DNA from: Urechis unicinctus
Lineage: Eukaryota > Annelida > Polychaeta > Xenopneusta > Urechidae
DNA length: 64,000 nucleotides
Reading direction: 5' to 3'
Assembly (NCBI GenBank): GCA_034190875.2
Contig: CM067354.1
Location: 49,021,908-49,085,907, forward strand
This document shows positions 1-18,425 of the stretch, piece after piece. Below the pieces are notes generated by a model that worked only from the letters and a program-made list of their open reading frames with translations, searched no databases and was not told where the DNA came from. The position numbers and the translations under genes are program-made. The first letter of the stretch is position 1. Every line of letters begins with the position of its first letter.

Positions 1-1293
1 TGTCTTTACAGTCTAATTGTGTGGCTAATGTCAAATAGTTCCTGAGAGAATATGTTTTGCATGGGAATTTTACAGATGTACGGCAGATGCCGGGTTTAGA
101 ATGAATAAATTGCTCATCTGTTGCCAACTTAATCAATGCAAATTAACCAAATGTGCGTTCAAATGGTTTTCAACTGATTTTGTCTTCTACTGAATTACGT
201 CTCAGATTGCCTCGGCGTCGTCAACGAGTGAGCTATGCAATACAGAAAGTTGACATAATATCATTGAAGTGAATATCGTAATACAAAAACCCAACTCATT
301 TTTTGATAGTTATCGACAATGGGTTTCAGAAGATAATATCTAATTATGTCGGTAACATCGACGTAGCTCAGTAGCTATTAAAACCACTTGAAAACGAATG
401 ACTCAATTTGCACTCACGTTAACTATGCTCTGCTCGAGAGCACTAGATTCATTTTTACCTGGCTAATTGGCAGCCCGTCATAACAATATACGAACCAATT
501 TCGCCCATCATACAGGATTGCAATAAGAGGCAATAATACATTGATAACTGTGAAATGAATAATGACAATTGTATTGCTGCAGAGGGTATTCCAATATTTT
601 AGCATGGGGATGTAGCTGATACAATTTCTCATCCCCCCAAACCCTGTCAAACGCCGATAGAACACGTCACTACCCTACGTCATACAAGACATGCTATTTG
701 GGATGGGATGGGCGGTAGGATGTAGAGAGAGAGTACACAGAGAGCGACTATGGCAATGAAACATCTGGTCTGTGCGAGTACACATACTTTTTAACTGGTT
801 CTTGACAATTGTAATACATGCTTACTCTTAATATTCCTTGCAAAGCCTTATTATAGCAATATTTTAACCCAAATATTAGTGTCCATCCTACTATGAACAT
901 TCGTAGTCAAGGCAGATTCATGAGATTATATATTCTACAGTGACCTTGTGCAACACGGCGTCTCAATGCGTGCCTATTTGACGAACGCCTACAGTGTCAG
1001 GCATTTTCGCCATCTTGTCGGCCCAGATACATCTCCCGCGTGTATAGTTTGTCATATTGATGATGTGGCCATTCTGGTCAGGTGTTGATTCGTAACGCTA
1101 TGAAGGCTGTGACTAACATTGCTTCCATCATTTCCCCTACAGTTATCTGTCCTACTAGAAAAGTCACACATGATCACAACATAATTGAAGACACTGAATA
1201 ACAAATCATTCCCTCACTCACTAGCAAGCGTTTAAATTATCACTAACACTTCTTCGTGTCAACATACACAAACCCTATCTATCACTGCCATAC
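1..1293. other. No gene seen; probably intron of UNC79
   Basis: Exon 1294-1495 of the minus-strand gene ends here in a splice donor (ACAAG|GTATGG), so this stretch should be the following intron. I looked on the minus strand for the next expected segment of the UNC79 family and did not see it. No repeat, RNA gene or convincing ORF is visible. Confidence 0.55.
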
Positions 1294-8995
<7,702 letters not shown>

Positions 8996-9122
8996 CTGTA
9001 CAAGCAAAACAAATAGTGAACTCAGCAATAAAAAAACCTCTGTCTAGTATGTGTTCTCACAGCACATAGAAACCTTAATCAAAATTTACATCAGTGCATT
9101 CAAGTTTTTTAATCAAACTCAC

Positions 9123-9184
9123 AAGTTGCTGCTCTCGTTGTCTTTGTGATTATTGAAAACAGCCACAAATTCAAATATCACAAT
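9123..9184 (-). CDS. Possible additional 5' exon of UNC79
   Basis: A good acceptor (TAATTGTTTCAG) and a good donor (AACTT|GTGAGT) bracket 62 nt that are open in only one frame, reading IVIFEFVAVF then NNHKDNESSN. I do not recognise this peptide. Its end phase does not match the start phase of the next UNC79 exon at 8995, so it may be a real exon affected by the same kind of lesion seen elsewhere, an untranslated exon, or chance. Confidence 0.25.
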
Positions 9185-9446
9185 CTGAAACAATTACAGG
9201 AAATTATCAATACTTATTTCACCCAACAATAGATGTCCAAGCAAAATTTACTTTGGGGGATGAAGAACAACAGCTTTTAATCTTCTATTCGGTATCTCAC
9301 TTAAATTCACACTTATTCGCATTATAATTTTTATATCACGTCCATAGTGATTTCACTTTGCGATGTAAAGACGGCGCTTAAAGTTCTATAACCCATCCAC
9401 CGAGCTCTCTGTCTCCAGAAAATCACCTGGGCATTATTGATCAGTT

Positions 9447-9500
9447 GCTAGCCCCGGTCGAACGGTAATATAAATAACACTCTGACGTCTTGTACTTTTT
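9447..9500 (-). repeat. Dispersed repeat copy shared with 17.3 kb
   Basis: On the minus strand this reads GTACAAGACGTC, then a short diverged piece, then ATTTATATTACCGTTCGACC. The same two blocks in the same order occur on the plus strand at 17305-17350. This suggests a short interspersed element present in inverted orientation, family unknown. Confidence 0.65.
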
Positions 9501-10273
9501 TGTAGGTCTAATCAGCTGCTACCATCTCATTCCAAATCTGTCAAACATACAATTTTATCATTGATGGCAGTAATATGGATAACAACACATTTCATTGAAA
9601 ATTGTATGCAGTTATGAAAAAGGGAACGCACATCGGTGCTTTGGAAATACATAGTCGCGGCAGTGAAAAATTTGACAGCTCCATCTGAGATCTGCTCAGC
9701 ATCTGTATCTTGTTTCCGTCACTACGCGGCGCGGCGTAAGTGACCTGTCATAACGTCCATTTGTAGGAGGTCACGTAATGAAACAGCGCGAGGAAAGAAA
9801 ACGGCTCACGCAAACGTTATACCTAAAATGCACGTTATGATTAGTCATTGGTCCGCTCGCTCAACGTGTGATTATGTGACACAAGAAACTTTCCCAAATT
9901 ATATTTTCATTGAATTAATGACCGTCAGTTGTCGTGGACTATTGAGGTAAAGTTTGTCATTGAAAAGATTTAATGTTTGTGCTGATATTGCGAAACTGTA
10001 GCTATTCAAAATAAAGGGGAAGCGATGCTGTGAGCGATAATAACATAATTCACCAATTGCTGGACATCGCGCCTTCACTTGGTCCCATATAATATATAAG
10101 TTATACACTATCCAATATCGCTTGGTTCAATTTACCCAGTGTCATCGTCAGTTACAGTGTGTTTGAATTGAGCATTCATTTTAGGAATTAACCATATTGT
10201 GTACATTTAGGTGCCTTTCTAATTGTTAAATATCTCTTTGCTTATGTGAAGCTGGTTTGCTGGTGTTTGAACC

Positions 10274-12632
10274 ATGGATACAAATAATTGCTCGGAGGAA
10301 AAGACTGACAGTAGTCAAGGGATTTCTGAAATAAAGACTGTGAAGGAAGGACAGGCCAATGTCTTCCTACCACGCTCGGTTTTCTACAACCCAGTACAAG
10401 AGTTCAATCCATTGCCGTCATTTCCCAGCATGCTCGGGATCAATGGAATGGTTGCTCTGGTGATTCAGCAAAGAGGACAGACCAAGTGAAAGATGACAAA
10501 GCCATGGAGGTTGGAGCTGAGGAGCAGGGATCCACAACTGAGTCTGCAGCTGATACCAAGGAGGTTCACACACTCGCTAATAATTTAACTATATCGGTTG
10601 ACAAAACAGACGTACCTTTGCAATCTGGCAAACGTTATGAAGATGGGTTGAGTATACTTGAAGGCTTGGCAGCTTCTGGGCTGAGATCTACCTGGTTTGC
10701 TCTAGAAATACCTGGTGTAAAGGAAATCATTGCAAATGACTTTTCGGAAAGTGCTGTTGAGTTTATTGACAAGAATATACAACATAATAATGTGGAACAC
10801 TTGTTGACATCTAGCTGTGATGATGCTGTGATGGTCATGTATCGTCATCGACATAAGGAAAAGCGCTTTGATGTTATTGACCTTGACCCTTACGGAACAC
10901 CTGCACCATTCCTTGATAGTGCTGTTCAGGCCATCCAAGATGGGGGTTTGCTTTGTGTCACATGCACTGATATGGCCATACTGTGCGGAAATGCCCCAGA
11001 AGCCTGCCATGCCAAGTATGGTTCTCTTCCCCTACGTGGCCGCTACTGTCATGAAATGGCCCTCCGGATTGTGCTCAGATGCATCGAATCACATGCCAAT
11101 CGCTATGGACGCTACATCGAGCCTTATTATTGCCGAGTCTTTGTTAAAGTCTATTCTGGAGCTAAAACTCAATCACCAAGTTGTCCCACGTGTATGGCTG
11201 CTATGGCTGTGGAGACTTCATCCTTCATCCATTGGCAGGCAGGCAATTCACTAAAGGTGACGGAAACTTTAAATACACTCCCTCATCCCCTGCCAAGCTG
11301 GATCGCTGTGTACACTGTGGTTCCCGTTACAATGCTGGGGGTCCGATCTGGTCGGCACCTATACATGAAAAGAGCTTTGTTAGCAAGGTGCTCGATTCCG
11401 TGAAGAAAGAGCAAGGTCTGTTTGGGACAGCTCAGCATATTATAGGAATGCTGAGTGTGATTGGAGTGGAGTTGGAAGCTCCATTGTACTACGTGGCAGA
11501 TGAGTTGTACAGCGTGCTTCACTGTGTGCCTGCTACACTGCTGCAAATCAGGTGCCAATTCATCGGTGCATTCCAATGCTTTGTCAGGCATAATAATTAG
11601 TTTATAGCTTTGCATCTTCGTCAGTATTAACATATTAGATATTAATATTCATAGTGAAGCTGTTCAATGTGTGCCAATCGAATTATTTTTTGTTGGTTCT
11701 TATTTTGGTTATGATGTGGATCCTCTGAATAAAATGACTAACGATGTGCTATTGTTATTGGCCTGTCAGATTCATTTATTTTATTATGTTCATTCACAGA
11801 TCGGCTATTCTCCACGCCGGCTTTAAAGTATCTTGGTCTCATGCAGTGAAGAATTCATTGAAGACAAATGCTCCCACTCAAGTCATCTGGGTGGGTGTGT
11901 CAAAACCTCTCTACAGCATAATAGATAATCACAGTTCTTGGCAATTTTATGTTACTCTCCATTTTGAAGGGAGTGTGGTTAAGAAATCTAATACAAATAA
12001 TGGTATGCAGTGCATCCATAAGTTATTATTTAGCATGGATGGCTTTATGACAGTGTGAAAAGAGTATCTCAAGCTTCTGTGACACTGCAGTAATGTTAAA
12101 AGACTGTTTTTGCAATTCGATGAAACGTTCATTTTTTTTCAGGATGTATTGCGTTGCTGGGTCAAGCACAACCCTGTCAGCGAATGACATACCCGCGAGG
12201 ACAATCCTCTCCAAGGAGCCTGAATTAGATGCTGACTTCACCTTACATGACGAAGCCAATCCAGAATCACGCAAAAAGGGATTGCTTCGGTGGCAGAATA
12301 ATCCAGAGAGAGACTGGGGACCTAAAGCCTGGGCTTCATCCGATAGAGTGCTGACCTTGGAAGAGAAACGTAGACGAGGTCAAGAGAAAGCGATGGAGAA
12401 ACAGGCCAAGCGAAAGGTGGTGAATATCTTTCTATCAACTGGGTGTTAATAGATGATCACCATTATTGTTCCTACACTTTTACCATTAAACATCAATTTT
12501 ATAACTGTGCATGTATAGTGTTTACATAAGCTGTGTATTATGAATTCATGATTTGCATCAGGTTGTACTTTTTGTTGCAGGAGCAGAAAATGGAGGCAGA
12601 AAAGAAGAGAAAAGAAGATGAAATTTCATAAT
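10274..12632 (+). CDS. TRMT1: tRNA (guanine-26-N2) dimethyltransferase (interrupted)
   Basis: TRMT1/Trm1 uses S-adenosylmethionine to make N2,N2-dimethylguanosine at position 26 of tRNAs in nucleus and mitochondria. Exons: 10274-11551, 11800-11890, 12143-12416, 12581-12632; all borders are GT-AG and in phase. Visible family motifs: VFYNPVQEFN near the N-terminus, the SAM-binding segment EGLAASGLRS, the catalytic DLDPYG loop, CVTCTDMA, CHEMALRIVL, and paired cysteines YGCYGCG and CVHCGSR of the C-terminal metal-binding domain, followed by GGPIW and ANPESRKKGLLRW. The last exon codes a Lys/Glu-rich tail ending KEDEIS; no CCCH finger like the human C-terminus is seen. Against the family there are four short losses: near 10409 (the R-D-L-T step of the conserved block, shifts frame), near 11124 (about 7 residues, in frame), near 11167 (shifts frame) and near 12180 (shifts frame). 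Elsewhere conservation is strong. Confidence 0.93.
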
Positions 12633-12857
12633 AGGAAAATGATACATTGTGTGTGATATGAATACAATCATGGGCAACCAGTGTTTTGGTGGTTATCAGT
12701 GACTCCCCTAATAAGATAATATATTGGTTTGGGTGCAATTATGAGTAGTAAAACATGATCAGACCATATTGGTATGGCATACTCATCATGAATGAATGTA
12801 CAGCTGAACAAACAGTGTGTGATTGGTCTGTTGTAGCTCTTTTGAACCAAGTGGAGC

Positions 12858-12881
12858 TTGGTATGAATGCCAAGCATTCAT
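12858..12881 (+). terminator. Perfect 12-bp stem-loop just before the TRMT1 poly(A) signal
   Basis: TTGGTATGAATG and CATTCATACCAA are exact reverse complements separated by the 5-nt loop CCAAG. The right arm overlaps the start of the AATAAA hexamer that follows, about 250 nt after the TRMT1 stop codon. Confidence 0.7.
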
Positions 12882-12884
12882 ACC

Positions 12885-12890
12885 AATAAA
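12885..12890 (+). promoter_or_regulatory. Poly(A) signal AATAAA for TRMT1
   Basis: This is the first canonical AATAAA after the TRMT1 stop at 12632, giving a 3' UTR of roughly 270 nt. No other plus-strand gene is near. Confidence 0.6.
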
Positions 12891-12899
12891 GTAACTGGA

Positions 12900-13660
12900 T
12901 ATGTTGTTTGCATCTTAATGCTGAGACAGAAAATCTAGATCATGTGCCCACAAAATTTAATGCTTCGAGGCCAGTAGCATTGCATTGCATTGATTGACAT
13001 TATGTCATCACATCAAGACTAAGAGACGACGATTGGTGGGTGAATTAGATCACCATTAATCCAAGATAAAACCAAGTTTCAACCCATGATTGTGTGCGAC
13101 CACTAGAGTACTATACCGCTACAATCCGTGAGGTTCAGCCAGCTCTCTCAAACTAAGTAAGTAACCTGCTGTCTAAGGGCTAGTCAAGGCACTCGCCCCT
13201 GGTGTCAACAGTTAGGGGTGTCAGCCGAACCTCGCCGCAGACTGCCGCGCTTGTGCCTCAATGTTAATTCCAATTTTTTTCAACTTGCTCTAACTGGCAT
13301 TTATATTTAAGATACATAGACGAATGATACATCAAACGAGAGCTAACGTATTGAATTTCAATAATATTGCTTTACTTTTCGCATTTTGCCCCGTTTGAGC
13401 CATAAAAATGTGTTTGTGGAGCAATACGTTAAAATTCTTTTCGAGATTCAGCCCGTTTCGAATTCTCTAAATCGGTTCGCATTCGTTACTCGTATCGTTT
13501 TTATTGTTTAGTAGATGACAAGATGACATTCTAATGTTCATGATCATATAAAATGGCCAAAGGGAAAATAATATTATTTACGTACGAAATGTTACGGTGT
13601 AAACAAATGTATTTTTTTCCCAATTTCATCAGATGGCCGCGACATATGTACACACTTTTA
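12900..13660. other. No gene; repeat-like intergenic DNA
   Basis: No coding exon is supported. The piece at about 13128-13245 contains the inverted blocks GAGGTTCAGCC and GCCGAACCTC and looks like part of a dispersed repeat. The remainder is AT-rich and featureless by eye. Confidence 0.5.
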
Positions 13661-14510
13661 ACAAATTTAAGTATGATGTTACAAATTGGTTAAGTTTTTT
13701 TCTTATTTAATGGACCGGAATGGTCGTATTTTGCACTTCAAAATGTTGTCCAATCATCTCATGCTCGCCGCGTGAGCCCATATCAGGGTCAACTTTGCCT
13801 TCACTCAACACGGCTTCGCACTCTCGCAACCACCGCTGAACGTGCTCCGTTAAACAAAGTCGATTTTCGTTCATTTATCAATCCGAGCCCTAATATCCAT
13901 CTATATACAGGTGTAATTCAAGTATAGTGGAATACTTTGGTCAAGTTTATTTATTATTAAATGGACCGGAATTGTCGTATTTTAGACTTTAAAATGTTCG
14001 ATTTTGTCATTCCCGCTCCGAGAGAGCGTATAGCATGCCTTCACACGGCCGACTCAAGATCGCTTACGCGACTGATCGCTTGGGGTCATACAATGTTGAT
14101 TTTCGTTCATTTATCAATCCGAGCCCTAATATCCATATATATACAGGGGTAACTCAAGTATAGTGGAATACTTTGGTCAAGTTTATTTTCTTATTAAATG
14201 GACCGGAATTGTCGTATTTTAGACTTTAAAATGTTCGATTTTGTCATTCCCGCGCCGGGAGAGCGTATAGCATGCCTTCACACGGCCGACTCAAGATCGC
14301 TTACGCGAGTGATCGCTTGGGGTCATACAAAGTCGATTTTCGTTCATCTATCAATCCGAGCCCTAATATACATATATATACAGGGGTAATTCAAGTATAG
14401 TGGAATAGTTTGGTCAAGTTTATTTTCTTATTAAATGGACCGGAATTGTCGTATTTTAGACTTTAAAATGTTCGATTTTGTCATTCCCGCGCCGGGAGAG
14501 CCTATAGCTT
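13660..14510. repeat. Tandem array, unit about 237 bp
   Basis: The phrase ATGGACCGGAATTGTCGTAT (with minor changes) recurs at about 13710, 13961, 14198 and 14435. The last two intervals are exactly 237 bp and the first is about 251 bp. The unit includes AATGTTCGATTTTGTCATTC and the first half of each unit is GC-richer than its surroundings. The two 63-residue ORFs in neighbouring units are repeat artefacts. The final copy is truncated. Confidence 0.93.
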
Positions 14511-15055
14511 GCCTTATCAGCATTATGTGATTTCGATTCTTGAACTTAATATGGTACTTAATGTATTTATTTGGGGTTGTGAATTATCCGTTACAGGCCA
14601 GTACCTTCAAAGGCAATATGCCGCTTGCGCTAGCGCGTGGAATTCGGCAGTTAGGGTTCACAGAGTAGATGTTGAGCTGCCGACAGTTATTGCCACGGTT
14701 GCGCGAGCTGCTCGTCGCCAAGGGCACCACCCAGATTTAACACATCAAAGAGATTCTGTTAACCACGTTTTGTGTCAGATTCGTTCACGGAGTACATCCC
14801 GAGTATATCATGAGTTCACTCCAGCCTTATATAAGTTGCGTATTGCCACGTCAATATTCATAACCATTGCGGTTAAACAATTCGCATTTGAATCTCTCTC
14901 TGACAAAATTTTTGCGTGAAGACGCGAGTGACCACTGACTTTAAGCCACCACTGGTTTAATCGAACCATATATCTCTCATCGTTACTTGACGCGGTGTAT
15001 ATATATTTCACCAATCTTATAAAGGGTGTGACAAATAAGTTGTACTGCCCTAGTC
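14511..15055. other. Unassigned stretch with a 136-codon ORF
   Basis: A plus-strand ORF (14509-14919) starts at the edge of the 237-bp array and has no similarity that I recognise and no clear splice sites. It is more likely chance than a gene. Confidence 0.4.
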
Positions 15056-15059
15056 TGGC

Positions 15060-15440
15060 CCTGAGGATTTTTATTGGTCTTGGTATAACCTAGAAAGACG
15101 TGTTCTGTCACGAATACAACTAGGGGAAGTTTTCAGTACAGAAGAAAACACTACGCTGTTGTCCGATGAAACCAGCAAATTTGGGCGGAAGTTTATGGGG
15201 TATGAAGCTGCTGATGAAAAAGGGAATCTTTGGGTGCTGGATTTGCGGGACATTGAAACTTAGTCTGCGCAGGACACCCTTAAGGTGTATAGAGAAATAC
15301 TTCAAGATCTAGATGATGATGCAAATGCCTCTCAAAATGAAGTGTCTAAGTTGGTTCTACAACACATTTCTTCTACAATGTCTGACCGTGCAGCAACAGA
15401 AATAAAATTCAACCAGCTCTTAGATAATTACCTTGCTTGG
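15060..15440 (+). pseudogene. Transposon-associated gene fragment
   Basis: Read on the plus strand with one stop (TAG at about 15261), it gives LLSDETSKFGRKFMGYEA, NLWVLDLRDIE, then YREILQDLDDDANAS and TMSDRAATEIKFNQLLDNY. The succession S-D-x-T-S-K-F-G, G-L/D-R-D-I, T-M-S-D-R-A-A-T, F-N-x-L-L is one I associate with a multicopy, transposon-like protein family of invertebrates; I cannot name it more precisely. The C-terminus runs straight into the 46-bp array. It is broken, so probably a relic. Confidence 0.5.
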
Positions 15441-15770
15441 CAATTTCAGACAGGTGTCTCGTTGCAATAGTTTAAGCCTTGTTTGGCAAGTACAGACAGG
15501 CGTCTGGTTGCCTTGTTTGGCAATTTCAGACAGGTGTCTGGTTGCAATAGTTTAAGCCTTGTTTGGCAATTTCAGACAGGTGTGTGGTTGCAATAATTAA
15601 AGCCTTGTTTGGCAATTTCAGACAGGTGTCTGGTTGCAATAGTTTAAGCCTTGTTTGGCAATTTCAGACAGGTGTCTGGTTGCAATAGATTAGCATTGTT
15701 TTGCAATTTCATACAGGTGTCTGGTTGCAATTGTATAAGCTTTGTTTGGCAATTTTAGACAGGTATCTGG
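15432..15770. repeat. Minisatellite, unit about 46 bp
   Basis: About seven copies of a unit containing GGCAATTTCAGACAGGTGTC and TGGTTGCAATAGTTTAA. It begins inside the end of the transposon-related reading frame, whose last codons are the first repeat unit. Confidence 0.93.
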
Positions 15771-16630
15771 AAAAGTGAAAAGTGGCTGTCATCCTGTCAA
15801 TTCTGGCACAAAACCGAGCAATTCCATGGAATTTGAAACCTCATTAACTTTTTTAATTGATTTAAAAAATTTAACATAGCTTTTTAGACTCCTGTACATT
15901 GCACATTTCTTTTGGTATAATTTCACTATGATATTCAAAATATAAGACATGAAAAGTGTCTGTTATCCCTTACCGTGGAATTCTGGCACAAAACTGAGCA
16001 ATTCCATGGAATTTGAAACCTCATTTACTTTTTTACTAATTGATTTAAAAAAATGAAACATAGCTTTTTAGAATCCTCTACATCGCACATTTCTTTTAGT
16101 ATAATTTCACTATGATATTCAAAATATAAGACATGAAAAGTGTCTGTTATCCCTTACCGTGGAATTCTGGCACAAAACCGAGCAATTCCATGGAATTTGA
16201 AACCTCATTTACTTTTTTACAAATTGATTTAAAAAAATGAAACATAGCTTTTTAGAATCCTCTACATTGTACATTTCTTTTAGTATTATTTCACTATGAT
16301 ATTCAAAATATAAGACATGAAAAGTGACTGTTATCCCTTACCGTAGAATTCTGGCACAAAACCGAGAAATACCATGGAATTTGAAACCTCTATAACTTTT
16401 TTACTAATTGATTTAAAAAAATGAAACATAGCATTTTAGAATCCTCTAGATTATACATTTCTTGTGGTATAATTTCACTATGATATTCAAAATATAAGAC
16501 ATGAAAAGTGGTTGTTATCCCTTACCGTAGAATTCTGGCACAAAACCTAGCAATACCATGGAAATTGAAACTTCAATAACTTTTTATAATCCTCATGAGT
16601 ATACCTATCTTCATGTATAATTTCAACGAG
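15770..16630. repeat. Tandem array, unit about 183 bp
   Basis: Between four and five copies of an AT-rich unit. Markers are GACATGAAAAGTG at about 15949, 16134, 16316 and 16499, and CCATGGAATTTGAAACCTC in each copy. The array directly abuts the 46-bp array; the last copy is degraded. Confidence 0.93.
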
Positions 16631-16681
16631 ATACGAAAAAAAATCCCTGACAACCCAACTACAGTAGTACATAGCCCGGCG

Positions 16682-17562
16682 CTGTCAGAGGCGGAGCCTA
16701 TCTAAGGGCAGATACAGCGCAAACTTGTGGAGCCTATGTCTAACTCTTAGCTATCAGACTATCGATTGAGCAGTTAACCCCTGGACAATATGTTGATCGT
16801 GAACTGTATACTACTCTTTAGTCTACAAGTTATTGTTTTTTAATTTCTACAGCGGCTCACCAAGACATTAGAAAACAGAAAATGGACATTTGACGCCAGG
16901 TGTTTGGTGACTTGCATTCACGTAACCATATGTTGTGATATAAAACATGTGTAAGATAACAGGAGAGTCGTTATCTTTACTCTCTGGTTTCTATCTCTGC
17001 CAAAGAAGTAAATGTACGTGGCACAAAATTCAAACACAATGGCGGGAGGATGCTTATCAAGCTACTTCAACAATTCGTGAACTAGACGGCAGTCGACGGC
17101 TGTTTTACCAAGTCCTGGCGAGGGAGATCTTTTGATCACGTGACGCTTGGTTGGAAGACGTGCAAATTAGTGGTCATCCCTTAGGCCTTACGGCCATAGA
17201 CACCTTTTCACCATTATCTATAAAATACTGATATGTACAAATTATTGACATCTTGTGGAAGAAGATTTATTACGACTATGCAATCATTAGGTGTCATCCA
17301 GCTGTACAAGACGTCTGAGTAGATACATATTTATATTACCGTTCGACCGGAGATGGTTGCTAGCAGCTGTGTGTCATCAAGCTGTTTCAAGTTAGAAGTG
17401 GGAGTGGAGGGGGAGAGGGTGTAGTTAGATGTGATGACTGATTCATCTTTTTCTTCTGATACAGAATTTCTTGTCATCACATTGGTTTTTAGGTGAGAAC
17501 CATGTCCCAATTAATTAAAAATCAAGCATCTTGTATAGGCAAAGAAACTCCGCCTCTGACAG
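16682..17562. repeat. Possible mobile element bounded by inverted GCTGTCAGAGGCGGAG
   Basis: The 16-mer GCTGTCAGAGGCGGAG occurs at about 16681-16696 and as its exact reverse complement at about 17547-17562. Between them is a copy of the dispersed repeat also found at 9447-9500. No transposase ORF lies inside, so if this is an element it is non-autonomous. Target-site duplications were not identified. Confidence 0.35.
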
Positions 17563-18425
17563 CTCCACGCTATTTACTACTTTCGATCTCTCACATACGA
17601 GCTGTAGAGGCAAAGAGCCGCCTGCGAGATTTCAGAGCTTCCGAAGTCAAAACGACCGATGTACTCGCTAAAAACTTACCAAAGCCCTCCAAGAAAAAAA
17701 AATTGTGACAAAATGCAAGATTATATCACAAAATGACAAGAGGACTGTTTCTATTACTACAGTTTTGTCTAATTGTTCTGTTTGAGCACTAAAATATGGC
17801 ACATCATGAAACTTTGTTCAAAGACTCAACATGGCAGACTCCCACAGTGCAACATAATGGAGTTAATTCTCGTTAATACGCTATGATATCGCTCATGTTT
17901 TCGATTCGCGCGGTAGCCATGTTGGACAACAATTTTAAAATTGTGTTGGATTTCGTTGATTCTGTTGATTAAATAGTATGACTGTTGTTGCACTCTAGGC
18001 AAGATTGATGGTAAGACATTTATGGATATGAAATCTATGTTTTCTAAACTGTCCCTTGTCTGCATTGCGAGAAGGAGCAAATTTGCTTATAACGCTCAAG
18101 CAGCGTTTTCATTTGTCACCAGTATTTATTGTCCCCACGTATCTGGCCAGTTTTGCTGGTCCAGAATGACTGGCAATGTAAAAAAGTATCCTTCTTGACC
18201 GGGCCACCTCGCCTATCCAGCCAATGATCAATCTTCTGAGGCGGAGACCCTCAATTTACCCCACTAATCCATATCCTGCTCCGACAGTTTTTGGCTGACA
18301 ATTATCAGGATGTGAGCTATAATGTTGTGGACATAAGATTACACCATGTATTGTGATTAAACCTTAGTTAAGGTTTGATATAAGTTTTATTGTCATTGAT
18401 GTAACAGGGGGAGTGTGATGACAAC
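17563..18425. other. Upstream region of the CCPG1-like gene
   Basis: No exon is supported. It should contain the promoter of the gene starting at 18426, but I see no decisive core element. Confidence 0.4.

Larger units (their letters stand above)
8996..10273. promoter_or_regulatory. Head-to-head intergenic region between UNC79 and TRMT1
   Basis: UNC79 is read leftward and TRMT1 rightward from this interval, so it should hold both transcription starts. It contains a GC-richer patch near 9715-9735 (CGCGGCGCGGCG) inside AT-rich DNA, which is the best candidate for a shared promoter core. A copy of a dispersed repeat lies at 9447-9500. No TATA box or start site can be assigned from sequence alone. 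Confidence 0.45.

Noticed and set aside
10635-11633. Antisense ORFs of 67-116 codons across TRMT1
   Set aside because: They are shadows of the conserved plus-strand frames.
13128-13245. tRNA gene or tRNA-derived SINE
   Set aside because: A weak B-box-like GGTTCAGCC is present, but no cloverleaf could be folded by eye.
13961-14389. Two nearly identical 63-codon ORFs
   Set aside because: Each is one unit of the 237-bp array; no independent evidence of coding.
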